Below, piece by piece: positions 35,736-43,425 of a stretch of DNA of 64,000 nucleotides. The notes below the pieces were generated by a model that saw only the letters and a list, made by a program, of their open reading frames with translations, ran no database searches and was not told the origin of the DNA. Both the position numbers and the translations under genes were made by a program. The stretch covers positions 19,539-83,538 of the forward strand of contig NZ_JANPLK010000029.1 in assembly GCF_031426495.1 (NCBI RefSeq), in the 5' to 3' direction. How positions within the stretch are numbered: the stretch's first letter is position 1; every line of letters begins with the position of its first letter. The stretch comes from Gemmatimonas sp. GTDB taxonomy: Bacteria; Gemmatimonadota; Gemmatimonadetes; Gemmatimonadales; Gemmatimonadaceae.

Positions 35736-36977
35736 CTAGGCTTCGGCGGGGGTCAGGGCCACCAGCGACATGATCACCGCGGCCACGACGGCCAGCACCG
35801 CTCCCATCCCGAAGGCCGCCGGCGAGCCATATCGGTCCCACACCACGCCGAACACAATGCTGGCCGGCAACGCGGCCACGCCGACCGTCGCCTGGTACCA
35901 CCCGAAGGCCGTGCCACGACGCGCCGCCGGCACCAGATCGGCCACCAACGCCTTCTCGGTGCCTTCCGTGAGGCCGAAAACGACGCCGTACACGCCAAAG
36001 AGTGCCCAGGCATGCCACGGGTCGGTCGCCCGGGAGAAACCGGCGTACACGGCCGCGTAGAGCCCCCAGCCGGCCACGATCAGCGGGCGACGCCCCACGC
36101 GATCCGACAACGCGCCGGCCGGTGTACTCGACGCACTCTTTACCAAGTGCAGCAGCACCCACACCAGGGGGATGAGCGCCGTGGGCACCCCGAGTTGCGA
36201 GGCCCGCAGTAGCAGAAAGGCGTCGGTGGAGTTGCCCAGCGTGAACACGAGGATAGGCAACATCGTGAGCCAGAACGAGCGTGGCAGCGCACTGGCCGGA
36301 ATGGCCGGAGACGTCCGGGCCTTGGTCGGGGTGACGACCGGCCGACCAGCTGGAGCGACCGCCGAGTCGTGTTGCTCGCGGACGAACGCGATCGCCACCA
36401 ACACCGCCAGCGCGCCTGGAATGGCCGCCACCCAAAACACCTGGCGCACCGGCATGCCGAGCCATTGGAGACAGGCCAGCGCAATCAACGGACCGACCAC
36501 GGCACCGGCGTGATCCGCCGCCCGATGGAATCCAAACGCCCGACCACGGAATTCGGGCGGCGTGGAGTCGGCCAGCAGCGCGTCGCGTGGTGCACCGCGA
36601 ATCCCCTTGCCAACGCGATCCACCAGACGGATCGCCAGCACCTGCGTTGCACTCTGCGCGATCGCCACCAACGGACGCACCAGCGACGCGATCGTGTAAC
36701 CGGCCACAATCAACGGCTTGCGGCGGGACACCCGATCCGACCACCATCCACTCGCCAGTTTAAGCAGCGAGGCCACCGCCTCGGCGCTGCCCTCGATCAC
36801 GCCCACCATACTGACCGTCGCGCCCAACGTGCCCACCAGAAACAGCGGGAGCAGCGGCGCGATGATTTCACTGGACGCGTCGGTGAGAAAACTGACGGCG
36901 GCCAGCGCGAGCACATTGCGCGTCGGCATCCAGCGCCTGGCGGGCGCCGGTTCGTGCGTTGGCGGGATGGAGCTCAT
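35736..36977 (-). CDS. Major facilitator superfamily transporter
   Basis: This 413-residue MFS permease has about 12 transmembrane segments. The loop 2-3 signature is GWWSDRVSRRKPLIVAGY, and RVGKGIRGAPRDALLADSTPPEFRGRAFGFHRAADHAGAVVG is typical of a subgroup of uncharacterised exporters. The second half repeats ALSDRVGRRPLIVAGW. ATG 36977 is three bases from the divergent peptidase start. A later ATG at 36929 would leave room for a promoter and keeps the first helix. The substrate is unknown. Confidence 0.92.
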   Translation of the reverse strand: MSSIPPTHEPAPARRWMPTRNVLALAAVSFLTDASSEIIAPLLPLFLVGTLGATVSMVGVIEGSAEAVASLLKLASGWWSDRVSRRKPLIVAGYTIASLVRPLVAIAQSATQVLAIRLVDRVGKGIRGAPRDALLADSTPPEFRGRAFGFHRAADHAGAVVGPLIALACLQWLGMPVRQVFWVAAIPGALAVLVAIAFVREQHDSAVAPAGRPVVTPTKARTSPAIPASALPRSFWLTMLPILVFTLGNSTDAFLLLRASQLGVPTALIPLVWVLLHLVKSASSTPAGALSDRVGRRPLIVAGWGLYAAVYAGFSRATDPWHAWALFGVYGVVFGLTEGTEKALVADLVPAARRGTAFGWYQATVGVAALPASIVFGVVWDRYGSPAAFGMGAVLAVVAAVIMSLVALTPAEA

Positions 36978-36980
36978 GCG

Positions 36981-38198
36981 ATGACCACCACGGACTCCGG
37001 GAAGAACTGGTTGACGCCGCTGCTGGACACCTGGCGAGCACGGCGCGCGTGGATTCTTGAACAACAGATCGCGATCGCCCGCGTCGCGGCACCGACGGGG
37101 AACGAAAGCGAACGGGCGGCCATGCTGCAACAGGACTGGTTCGCGTGCGGCCACTTGGTCACGCGGGACTGCGTCGGTAACGTGATCGCCCGGGTGGACC
37201 CATCCGGGACGCCCACTCGCCCCGATCGCCGACCGCTCGTCTGCCTGGCGCACCTCGATACGGTGTTCGACGACAGGGAGCCGCTCGCGGTGCGACAGGA
37301 GGGCGCTCGCACGTACTGCCCCGGCATCGGTGACAATGGCCGCGGACTGGCCGCCATGTCGGTGCTGGCGCGTGCGCTGCTGCAGCCCGAGGTGCGAGCG
37401 CGCCTTCGGCGGCCGATCGAACTCGTGCTGACCGTCGGGGAAGAAGGCGAAGGCAATCTTCGCGGGGCAAGACAGTGGTTCGACGATGCCGCGGCACGTG
37501 ACGCGATGCCGGTCGCGGCCGTCGCGATCGACGGCCCCGGCGATCGAACCATCGTGCACCACGCCGTCGGTTCACGCCGATGGCGCATCGCGTTCACTGG
37601 TGCGGGCGGGCACAGTTGGGCCAATGCGAGCACCCCGAACCCGGTGCACGCCGCCGGCGCCTGCATTGCCGCGATCGCCCGCCTCGCCGAGGCGTCCCGG
37701 CCCTCCGGTGTGGTTGCCGTCACACGCATGAACGGCGGCGAACATCTCACCGGCGTGCCAACACACGCCTGGATCGACATCGACCTGCGTTCACTCGAAC
37801 CGGCACGACTGCAGACCATGAGCGACGAGGTAACGCGCATCGTACGGCGCGCCGCGCTCGATACGTCGCAGCACCACCCGGCGCTGGCGCTGCGCTACAG
37901 CATCACCACGCTTGGCGATCGACCCGCCGGGATGATCGACGACCGCCATCCGCTCGTGCTGGCCGCGTGGTCGGCCACCCGTGCCGTGGGACTCGAGCCG
38001 CAATCGGCATCGGGATCCACCGATGCCAACGTACCGCTCGCGCGCGGCATTCCCGCTATCGCCATCGGGGCCGGCGGCTCCGGCAGCGCGGCACACACAG
38101 CCAGCGAGTGGTACGATGACACCGACAGTAACGTCGGCCTCGAGCGGGCGATCCGTCTGATCGTGGCGCTGGGCACGACCGAACGACTCTTCAGCTAG
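36981..38198 (+). CDS. M20-family metallopeptidase
   Basis: This 405-residue di-zinc M20/ArgE/DapE-like peptidase has metal ligands in VCLAHLDTVFD, GIGDNGRGLAAM and VGEEGEGNL. The dimerisation domain contains GAGGHSWANASTPNPVHAAG, and a final ligand histidine is in GSAAHTASEWYDD. GSTDANVPLARGIPAIAIG is typical of the aminopeptidase T/M20 branch that removes N-terminal residues from small peptides. The start is three bases from the divergent MFS start. A transporter-plus-peptidase pair for peptide use is possible but unproven. Confidence 0.93.
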   Translation: MTTTDSGKNWLTPLLDTWRARRAWILEQQIAIARVAAPTGNESERAAMLQQDWFACGHLVTRDCVGNVIARVDPSGTPTRPDRRPLVCLAHLDTVFDDREPLAVRQEGARTYCPGIGDNGRGLAAMSVLARALLQPEVRARLRRPIELVLTVGEEGEGNLRGARQWFDDAAARDAMPVAAVAIDGPGDRTIVHHAVGSRRWRIAFTGAGGHSWANASTPNPVHAAGACIAAIARLAEASRPSGVVAVTRMNGGEHLTGVPTHAWIDIDLRSLEPARLQTMSDEVTRIVRRAALDTSQHHPALALRYSITTLGDRPAGMIDDRHPLVLAAWSATRAVGLEPQSASGSTDANVPLARGIPAIAIGAGGSGSAAHTASEWYDDTDSNVGLERAIRLIVALGTTERLFS

Positions 38199-38219
38199 CC
38201 CACGGCGCCGCGTGCGCGC

Positions 38220-39641
38220 TTACGCGCCGCTGCGCGTATCGTCGTCCACCACTTCCAAAGCCGGCACAGTCGGCCGCGTCGCGAAGAAGAGCGCGCGATG
38301 CGACGCGGACCCATGCGTGCGCAGGTACCGGTCCCGCCACCGCGACGCGAATCGCTCGGCATCGTGCGACGGCACCATCGCCCATACGCTGCCACCAAAG
38401 CCGGCACCGAACGCGCTCGCGGCATGCGCGCCGAGCTCGCGTGCGTAGCGTGCGAGATGCACCGTTTCCGCGATTTGATTCTCGAGGGCCCGCTCGGCAC
38501 CGCCCTGGGACCGATCCACCAGTGCGCCGAACTGCTTCACATCACCATTGACCAGCGCGTCGGCGGCGTGCGGCACGATCACGAAGGTTTCGTCGAAGAA
38601 CTGCTCGAGCCGGGCGATGAGATGATTGGCCGTGAACTCGCTGTCGGCGCCGGCACGCGCGGCGTCCGCCAGTATCGACGGCACATGCGTGACGGGGCCG
38701 TTGGATGCCGCTTCGAAGGCTTCGCGTAGCGTGCGCGCGGGCGTTGCCGCGAGCACACCACCGTGGAGATTCCACGCATCGACGAGCCGGTGTGCGGTGC
38801 GCGCCGCCCGATTGTAGCGTTCCTTGGCCGCACCGGTTTTCGCTGCCACCACGCCGCTCACGCCGATAACGAACGTGGAGTCCGTGAGCCACGGTACCGA
38901 TCGCTCATAGGTGACGGGCCCCCAGCGAAACATCTCGAGTCTGTCGGGTTCGCCACACAGAATCGCCGTCTGATCCTGCGCGCCACCAAGGGTCCCCACG
39001 CCACGCTCGCCGGCCAGCCGTCCGTAGTCGGCGCCATTCTCGAGCGCACCGATATAGCCGGCCAGTGCCGCGCGATCGGTGATCGTGGTGCGCCACGCGG
39101 CCAGAGAAGACAGCGCCGACAACTCCGCGAACGCTAGCGTCAGGCCCACGGTGAGCGCGCTCGAACTTGAGACGCCGGCAGCCGGTGGCAGATTGCTGGC
39201 CAAGGCGATGTCGGCCCCACACACCGCGCTGCCGAAGTTGGCAATGAGGCGTCGCAGGACCGTGCGCGGATACACCGCCCACGGCAGCGCGCTGCGGGCC
39301 GGCGCATCGAACGAGATCGTAATCGATTCACGGCGCCGCGCATCGCGCAGCGCGGCCACGCGATCGTTGCGGCGGCGGGCGACCAGCACGATGCCGCGCT
39401 CCACCGTGCACAGCAGCGAGCGGCCACCGGCGTAATCCACATGCTTCCCAAGCACTTCGATGCGTCCGGGCAGGATCCACACGCGACGGTGGTCGGACGG
39501 CACACTGGCATCGTCGAGCGCTTGATGCGCGTCACGCAGCAGAGAGCGGTACGCATTCGCGACCAGCGGCGAGAAGCCGACGCTGTCGAAGCGGCGACGA
39601 ACGAACAACTCGCTAAGCGGCGGGAACGCGCCGATGGTCAT
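38220..39641 (-). CDS. Galactokinase-family GHMP sugar kinase
   Basis: This 473-residue GHMP kinase has galactokinase motif 1 as PGRIEVLGKHVDYAGG, motif 2 as NLPPAAGVSSSSAL and motif 3 as GAGFGGSVWAMV. Galactokinase itself has a Glu-His-Thr-Asp-Tyr motif; here it is Lys-His-Val-Asp-Tyr, so the sugar may differ from galactose. GHMP kinases of this branch phosphorylate C1 of galactose, N-acetylgalactosamine or arabinose. It overlaps the upstream nucleotidyltransferase by ATGA and is last in the sugar operon. I infer production of a sugar-1-phosphate for the coupled nucleotidyltransferases. Confidence 0.85.
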   Translation of the reverse strand: MTIGAFPPLSELFVRRRFDSVGFSPLVANAYRSLLRDAHQALDDASVPSDHRRVWILPGRIEVLGKHVDYAGGRSLLCTVERGIVLVARRRNDRVAALRDARRRESITISFDAPARSALPWAVYPRTVLRRLIANFGSAVCGADIALASNLPPAAGVSSSSALTVGLTLAFAELSALSSLAAWRTTITDRAALAGYIGALENGADYGRLAGERGVGTLGGAQDQTAILCGEPDRLEMFRWGPVTYERSVPWLTDSTFVIGVSGVVAAKTGAAKERYNRAARTAHRLVDAWNLHGGVLAATPARTLREAFEAASNGPVTHVPSILADAARAGADSEFTANHLIARLEQFFDETFVIVPHAADALVNGDVKQFGALVDRSQGGAERALENQIAETVHLARYARELGAHAASAFGAGFGGSVWAMVPSHDAERFASRWRDRYLRTHGSASHRALFFATRPTVPALEVVDDDTRSGA

Positions 39642-40447
39642 GGACGCGGATCGACCGATGACAGTCGATCGACGACGCCAGCAATGTCCGAGCGACGGGA
39701 CAGGTCGAGCACCGGCGCACTCAATCGAACGGCGCGCACCGGAACCCCTTCACGCAGCGCGAGGCCTACGGCTTCCGGCAACTCGAACTCGCCGCGCGCG
39801 GAGACGGGCACGCGACGGCAGGCGTCCACAATCGCCGACGTGACGGCCCACAAGTTCATGCCGACCCACTTTGCCGACTCACTGGTAAGGTCGAGCGCAG
39901 CGCCGGGCTTCTCGATGATGCCGCACAACATGTCATCACGATCAACGTCGAGCACCGCGAACGCGCGCACGCGCTCCGCCTCGATGTTGCCATCGCGCAC
40001 GAGCGCCTCACGATCGAACGCTACGACGCCAGCGCTGTCGGCCACCGCCAGCGCCCTGAACGCGTTTATCGGGTAGTAATTGTCGGCGTTCAGCACCAGA
40101 AACGGTGCATCCCCGAGTACGGCGGCCGCTACTGTCACGGCGTTGGCCGTGCCGATCGGCGCTGGCTGCACCACGAAGCGGAGACGCACGCGCGACGGCG
40201 GCGCTTCGCGTGTGAAGTACTGTCGCACCGCATCATGATCCGGTCCGATCACGAGCAGCACATCGGTGATGCTCGCATCGGCGAGGGCCGAGAGGAGATA
40301 GTCGAGAAACGGGCGTTTGATCGGGATCATCCCTTTCACACCGGAGTCCGCAGCCGCCACCTGCGAAGCCTCGAGCGTTGCCGTGTCGTCACTGCGACGC
40401 ATGCGGGTGCCGAGGCCTCCGGCCATGATGACCGCCGATCGGATCAT
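39638..40447 (-). CDS. Sugar-1-phosphate nucleotidyltransferase (operon copy 2)
   Basis: This 269-residue NTP_transferase protein has the nucleotide loop AVIMAGGLGTRM, a PIKRPFLDYLLSAL segment, NADNYY as the metal aspartate motif, and CGIIEKPG. It would join a sugar-1-phosphate to a nucleotide. A run of about 25 non-conserved residues follows the glycine loop. The start at 40447 sits in an ATGA overlap with the preceding gene, and its stop overlaps the kinase start the same way. Sugar and nucleotide specificity cannot be read from sequence. Confidence 0.85.
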   Translation of the reverse strand: MIRSAVIMAGGLGTRMRRSDDTATLEASQVAAADSGVKGMIPIKRPFLDYLLSALADASITDVLLVIGPDHDAVRQYFTREAPPSRVRLRFVVQPAPIGTANAVTVAAAVLGDAPFLVLNADNYYPINAFRALAVADSAGVVAFDREALVRDGNIEAERVRAFAVLDVDRDDMLCGIIEKPGAALDLTSESAKWVGMNLWAVTSAIVDACRRVPVSARGEFELPEAVGLALREGVPVRAVRLSAPVLDLSRRSDIAGVVDRLSSVDPRP

Positions 40448-41880
40448 GTCGTGCTGGGTCCCTGCGGCGCGGTGGACGTCTGCCACGCACCACGGGTGAA
40501 GTCGGGAAACTTGACGGGCGCACTGCCGTTCTTGATCGACTGCTCACACAACGCGTATGGCACGCTCCACGCGGCGGCATCGTACACGTCGAAGTCAGGT
40601 GCGAGCCCTTCACGCATGCACTGCACCAAGCGGTAGGCCATGATGAAGTCCATGCCGCCGTGGCCGCCGTTCTTGCGCGCCATATCGCCGACGGCCGTCC
40701 ACAGCGGATGCTCGTACTTGCTCTTGAATTCGGCCAGCGGCGTCCACCTCTCTCCACCAGCGGCACCATCGATGTACAGACGTGCGGGATAATCGTTGAA
40801 GATCGCCTTCGATCCCTGCAGGTTGTTCAATCGCGAATACGGGCGCGGATTCACCACATCGTGCTGCAGCAGGATCGTGCGCCCCTTGGCCGTCTTGATC
40901 AGCGACGTGTTCATGTCGCCGGCTTTGTAGCGTTCCTTCCACTTGGGACTGTCCTTCGGCTCGGCCTTCTCGCGCCATTCGGAGAGTCCGGCTTCCGGCG
41001 ACGACATCGACACGACGTACTCGAACTTGTCGCCGCGATGAATGCCGAGGTACTGCGCGACCGGCCCGAGACCATGCGTGGGATAGAAGTTCGTATCGCG
41101 CTCGGTGTGCGGGAAGCGACGCCACAGGCCTTCGTCCTTGTTCTCGAACAGGATCTCGCGGAGATCATGCAGATACGCCGCTTCCGCGTGCAACAACGTG
41201 CCGAAAACGCCTTCGCGCACCATACGCAACACCGTGAGCTCACTGTTCCCGTAGCAGCAGTTCTCCATGAGCAGACAATGCCGCTTCATCTTCTCGGACG
41301 TGTCGACCAGCTCCCAGCACTGATCGACCGAGAGGGCGATCGGCACTTCGCTGCCGGCATGCTTCCCTGCCCGCATCGCCGCCAAGACGACCGGCGTGTG
41401 CCAAGGCCACGGCGTGGCCGTATACACGAAATCGATGTCGTCGCGTTGCACCAGGCGCTCGAAATCGCGCTCGCCGTTGGTATAAAGCGCGGGGGCCTTG
41501 CGTCCCGCCTTCACCACCCGGTCGGCGGCACGCTGTGCTTTCTCGGGGACGATGTCGGCAAGTGCCGTGATCTCCACGCCCTCGATCGCGAGCAGTTCGC
41601 CCAGCACCGAGCTCCCACGCAGACCGGTGCCGACGATCGCGATACGCACCGTGCCGTGCTTCTCGAACGGGACACCGAGCATGCTGCCCTTTCCGGCCTG
41701 CTGCGGCGGGGTGAGGTCCACACGCCAGTCATCGGTGCTGGCCAGCAATCGCGCTGGCGTGCCGGTGACCGCCGCGGCCGCCAATGCCGCGGCCGCTCCA
41801 CTCAACAGGTCACGGCGCGAGACGCCGCGCGATTCGCTACGCGATTCGCCGTGATCGCTCCCGTTCGATTCGTCGCTCAC
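40444..41880 (-). CDS. Tat-exported Gfo/Idh/MocA-fold protein, GH109 (alpha-N-acetylgalactosaminidase) type
   Basis: This 478-residue NAD-binding oxidoreductase-fold protein has a twin-arginine signal, SRRDLLSG at residues 21-28 followed by an Ala-rich core. The dinucleotide site is IAIVGTGLRGSS. Phrases GSEVPIALSVDQCWELVDTSEKMKRHC, MENCCYGNSELTVLRMVREG and AEAAYLHDLREIL match GH109 enzymes, which remove alpha-N-acetylgalactosamine using bound NAD. The start is GTG 41880, inside a GTGA overlap with the upstream gene. An ordinary sugar dehydrogenase remains the alternative. Confidence 0.85.
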   Translation of the reverse strand: MSDESNGSDHGESRSESRGVSRRDLLSGAAAALAAAAVTGTPARLLASTDDWRVDLTPPQQAGKGSMLGVPFEKHGTVRIAIVGTGLRGSSVLGELLAIEGVEITALADIVPEKAQRAADRVVKAGRKAPALYTNGERDFERLVQRDDIDFVYTATPWPWHTPVVLAAMRAGKHAGSEVPIALSVDQCWELVDTSEKMKRHCLLMENCCYGNSELTVLRMVREGVFGTLLHAEAAYLHDLREILFENKDEGLWRRFPHTERDTNFYPTHGLGPVAQYLGIHRGDKFEYVVSMSSPEAGLSEWREKAEPKDSPKWKERYKAGDMNTSLIKTAKGRTILLQHDVVNPRPYSRLNNLQGSKAIFNDYPARLYIDGAAGGERWTPLAEFKSKYEHPLWTAVGDMARKNGGHGGMDFIMAYRLVQCMREGLAPDFDVYDAAAWSVPYALCEQSIKNGSAPVKFPDFTRGAWQTSTAPQGPSTT

Positions 41881-42866
41881 GCGTCCATCCGGATGTCGGA
41901 GTCGTCGCCGAGGTTCATGCTGCCTTTCACGCCCCGCACCACCACGCGGTCGCCGAGAAACGCGTCGTGCAACTGCGCGTGCTCGATCGTCGTGTGCTCG
42001 CCGATCACCGCGTTGGCGACGGACGAGTGGCGCACCGTGCTGCCGGCACCGAGCGACACGTTGGGGCCCACCGTCGCGTGTTCGATGGTGCAGCCGTCTT
42101 CGATGTACACCGGCTCGACGATCGTCGCGCCTTCGCCCAGCGCGTCGGGTCGACGGGCACGCCCCTTCTCGAGCATGGTGCGGTTGGTGTCGAGGAGCGT
42201 CTCGAGCTGACCGGCATCGTACCATCCGGCGACGTCCACGACTTTGATCTTGGCGCCATGGTCAATCATGTACTGGAAGGCGTCGGTGAGATACCACTCG
42301 CCCTTGTTCGGCGCCGTGGTCAGCACATGATCGATACCCTCGTATAGCAACTTCCAGTTCTTGATGTAGTACAGGCCGATGTTCGCCCGCTTGGAAATCG
42401 GCTCCTTCGGCTTCTCGACGATCTTGGTCATGTGACCGTGCTCGTCGGTCACCACGACGCCGAATCGCTGATAGTCTTCGACTTCCTTGGTCCAGATGAT
42501 GCCGTCGTCGTCACTGTCCTTGAGAATCGTCAGGTCGGCATCGAAGATCGTATCGACGAAGATGATCAGCACCGGCTGATCAACGAACGGCTTCGCCAGT
42601 GCTACGGCGCCCGCCGTCCCGTCCTGCACCGCCTGCTCGATAAACACGCTCGGGATGTCGTACGTCGTGCGCGCGTAGGCTTCGACTTTGTCCTTCAGGT
42701 GGCCGGTGATGTAGACCACCTGTTCCACGTTGCCGAGGGTGAGCACGTCATCCATGACGTAGCTCATGACGGGGCGGCCGGCGACCTTCAGCATCGGCTT
42801 CGGTGTCACATGCGTGTGCGGACGAAGGCGTGTGCCTTTCCCGGCGAGGGGGATAATGACCTTCAT
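41877..42866 (-). CDS. Sugar nucleotidyltransferase with left-handed beta-helix tail (operon copy 1)
   Basis: This 329-residue protein starts MKVIIPLAGKGTRLRPHT, the signature of RmlA/GalU-type nucleotidyltransferases. TPKPMLKVAGRPV follows, then IIFVDTIFDADLT at the metal site and EKPKEPISKRANIGLYY. After about residue 240 it has hexapeptide-like repeats (IVEPVYIEDGC, TVGPNVSLGAGS) forming a beta-helix tail, which often carries a regulatory or acetyltransferase-like site. The start is ATG 42866 and the stop overlaps the GH109-type gene (GTGA). A hairpin in the 134-base gap upstream separates it from the cupin gene. Confidence 0.92.
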   Translation of the reverse strand: MKVIIPLAGKGTRLRPHTHVTPKPMLKVAGRPVMSYVMDDVLTLGNVEQVVYITGHLKDKVEAYARTTYDIPSVFIEQAVQDGTAGAVALAKPFVDQPVLIIFVDTIFDADLTILKDSDDDGIIWTKEVEDYQRFGVVVTDEHGHMTKIVEKPKEPISKRANIGLYYIKNWKLLYEGIDHVLTTAPNKGEWYLTDAFQYMIDHGAKIKVVDVAGWYDAGQLETLLDTNRTMLEKGRARRPDALGEGATIVEPVYIEDGCTIEHATVGPNVSLGAGSTVRHSSVANAVIGEHTTIEHAQLHDAFLGDRVVVRGVKGSMNLGDDSDIRMDA

Positions 42867-42930
42867 GTCGAATTCGGTCCCGAGTGGCGGGGTGAGTCGG
42901 GCGCTCCTGCAGATCGACGCAAGATGCAGA

Positions 42931-42962
42931 ACGGCGCCGTCCTCGGGGAGGGGCGGCGCCGT
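42931..42962. other. Stem-loop between cupin and nucleotidyltransferase genes
   Basis: A 9-bp perfect stem (42931-42939 with 42954-42962) encloses a 14-base G-rich loop. It lies in the 134-base gap within the minus-strand sugar operon. No T-tract follows, so it may be an mRNA processing or stability element or a weak terminator. Confidence 0.4.
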
Positions 42963-43000
42963 ACGAAGTGATGCAGATCCCGCCACGCGCCGGCGGCGCG

Positions 43001-43378
43001 TCAGGGCGCGCTGGTGCCCTCGCGGCCGTAGCGATCCTTGATCCGGACCACATCGTCGAGTTCCGGCGTGCTGGCTTCCAGCACATCGCAATCGGTGATG
43101 GCTTCCATGTAGTGGATCGTGCCCGGCGTGATCCGGAACGACTGACCGGTCGTCAGCCGCTGGTCCTGCAGCTCGGTTTCACCGGGCAGCTGGACCCAGT
43201 ACTTCATTTCGCCCTGCAGCAGATAGACGGTTTCGTCCTTCCGCTCGTGGTACTGCACGGACAATGCCTGTCCGGCGGTGATGTGCAGGATCTTGCCCAC
43301 GTACCGATCGGTATGGGCCCAGATCGTCTCGTGTCCCCACGGTTTCGGCACATGCCGGACTTCGACGCGACCACTCAT
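43001..43378 (-). CDS. Cupin, mannose-6-phosphate isomerase type II-like
   Basis: This 125-residue single-cupin protein has KPWGHETIW at the start and SVQYHERKDETVYLLQGEM as metal-binding motif 1. FRITPGTIHYMEA is motif 2. It resembles the C-terminal cupin of mannose-1-phosphate guanylyltransferase/phosphomannose isomerase (ManC type). The start is ATG 43378. It stands upstream of the nucleotidyltransferase on the same strand, which fits a role in supplying or isomerising a hexose phosphate. Function is inferred from fold and context. Confidence 0.85.
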   Translation of the reverse strand: MSGRVEVRHVPKPWGHETIWAHTDRYVGKILHITAGQALSVQYHERKDETVYLLQGEMKYWVQLPGETELQDQRLTTGQSFRITPGTIHYMEAITDCDVLEASTPELDDVVRIKDRYGREGTSAP

Positions 43379-43425
43379 GCAACGCTCCAGAATCGTAGAC
43401 GAATCATGCGACCGATCCGCTGACG

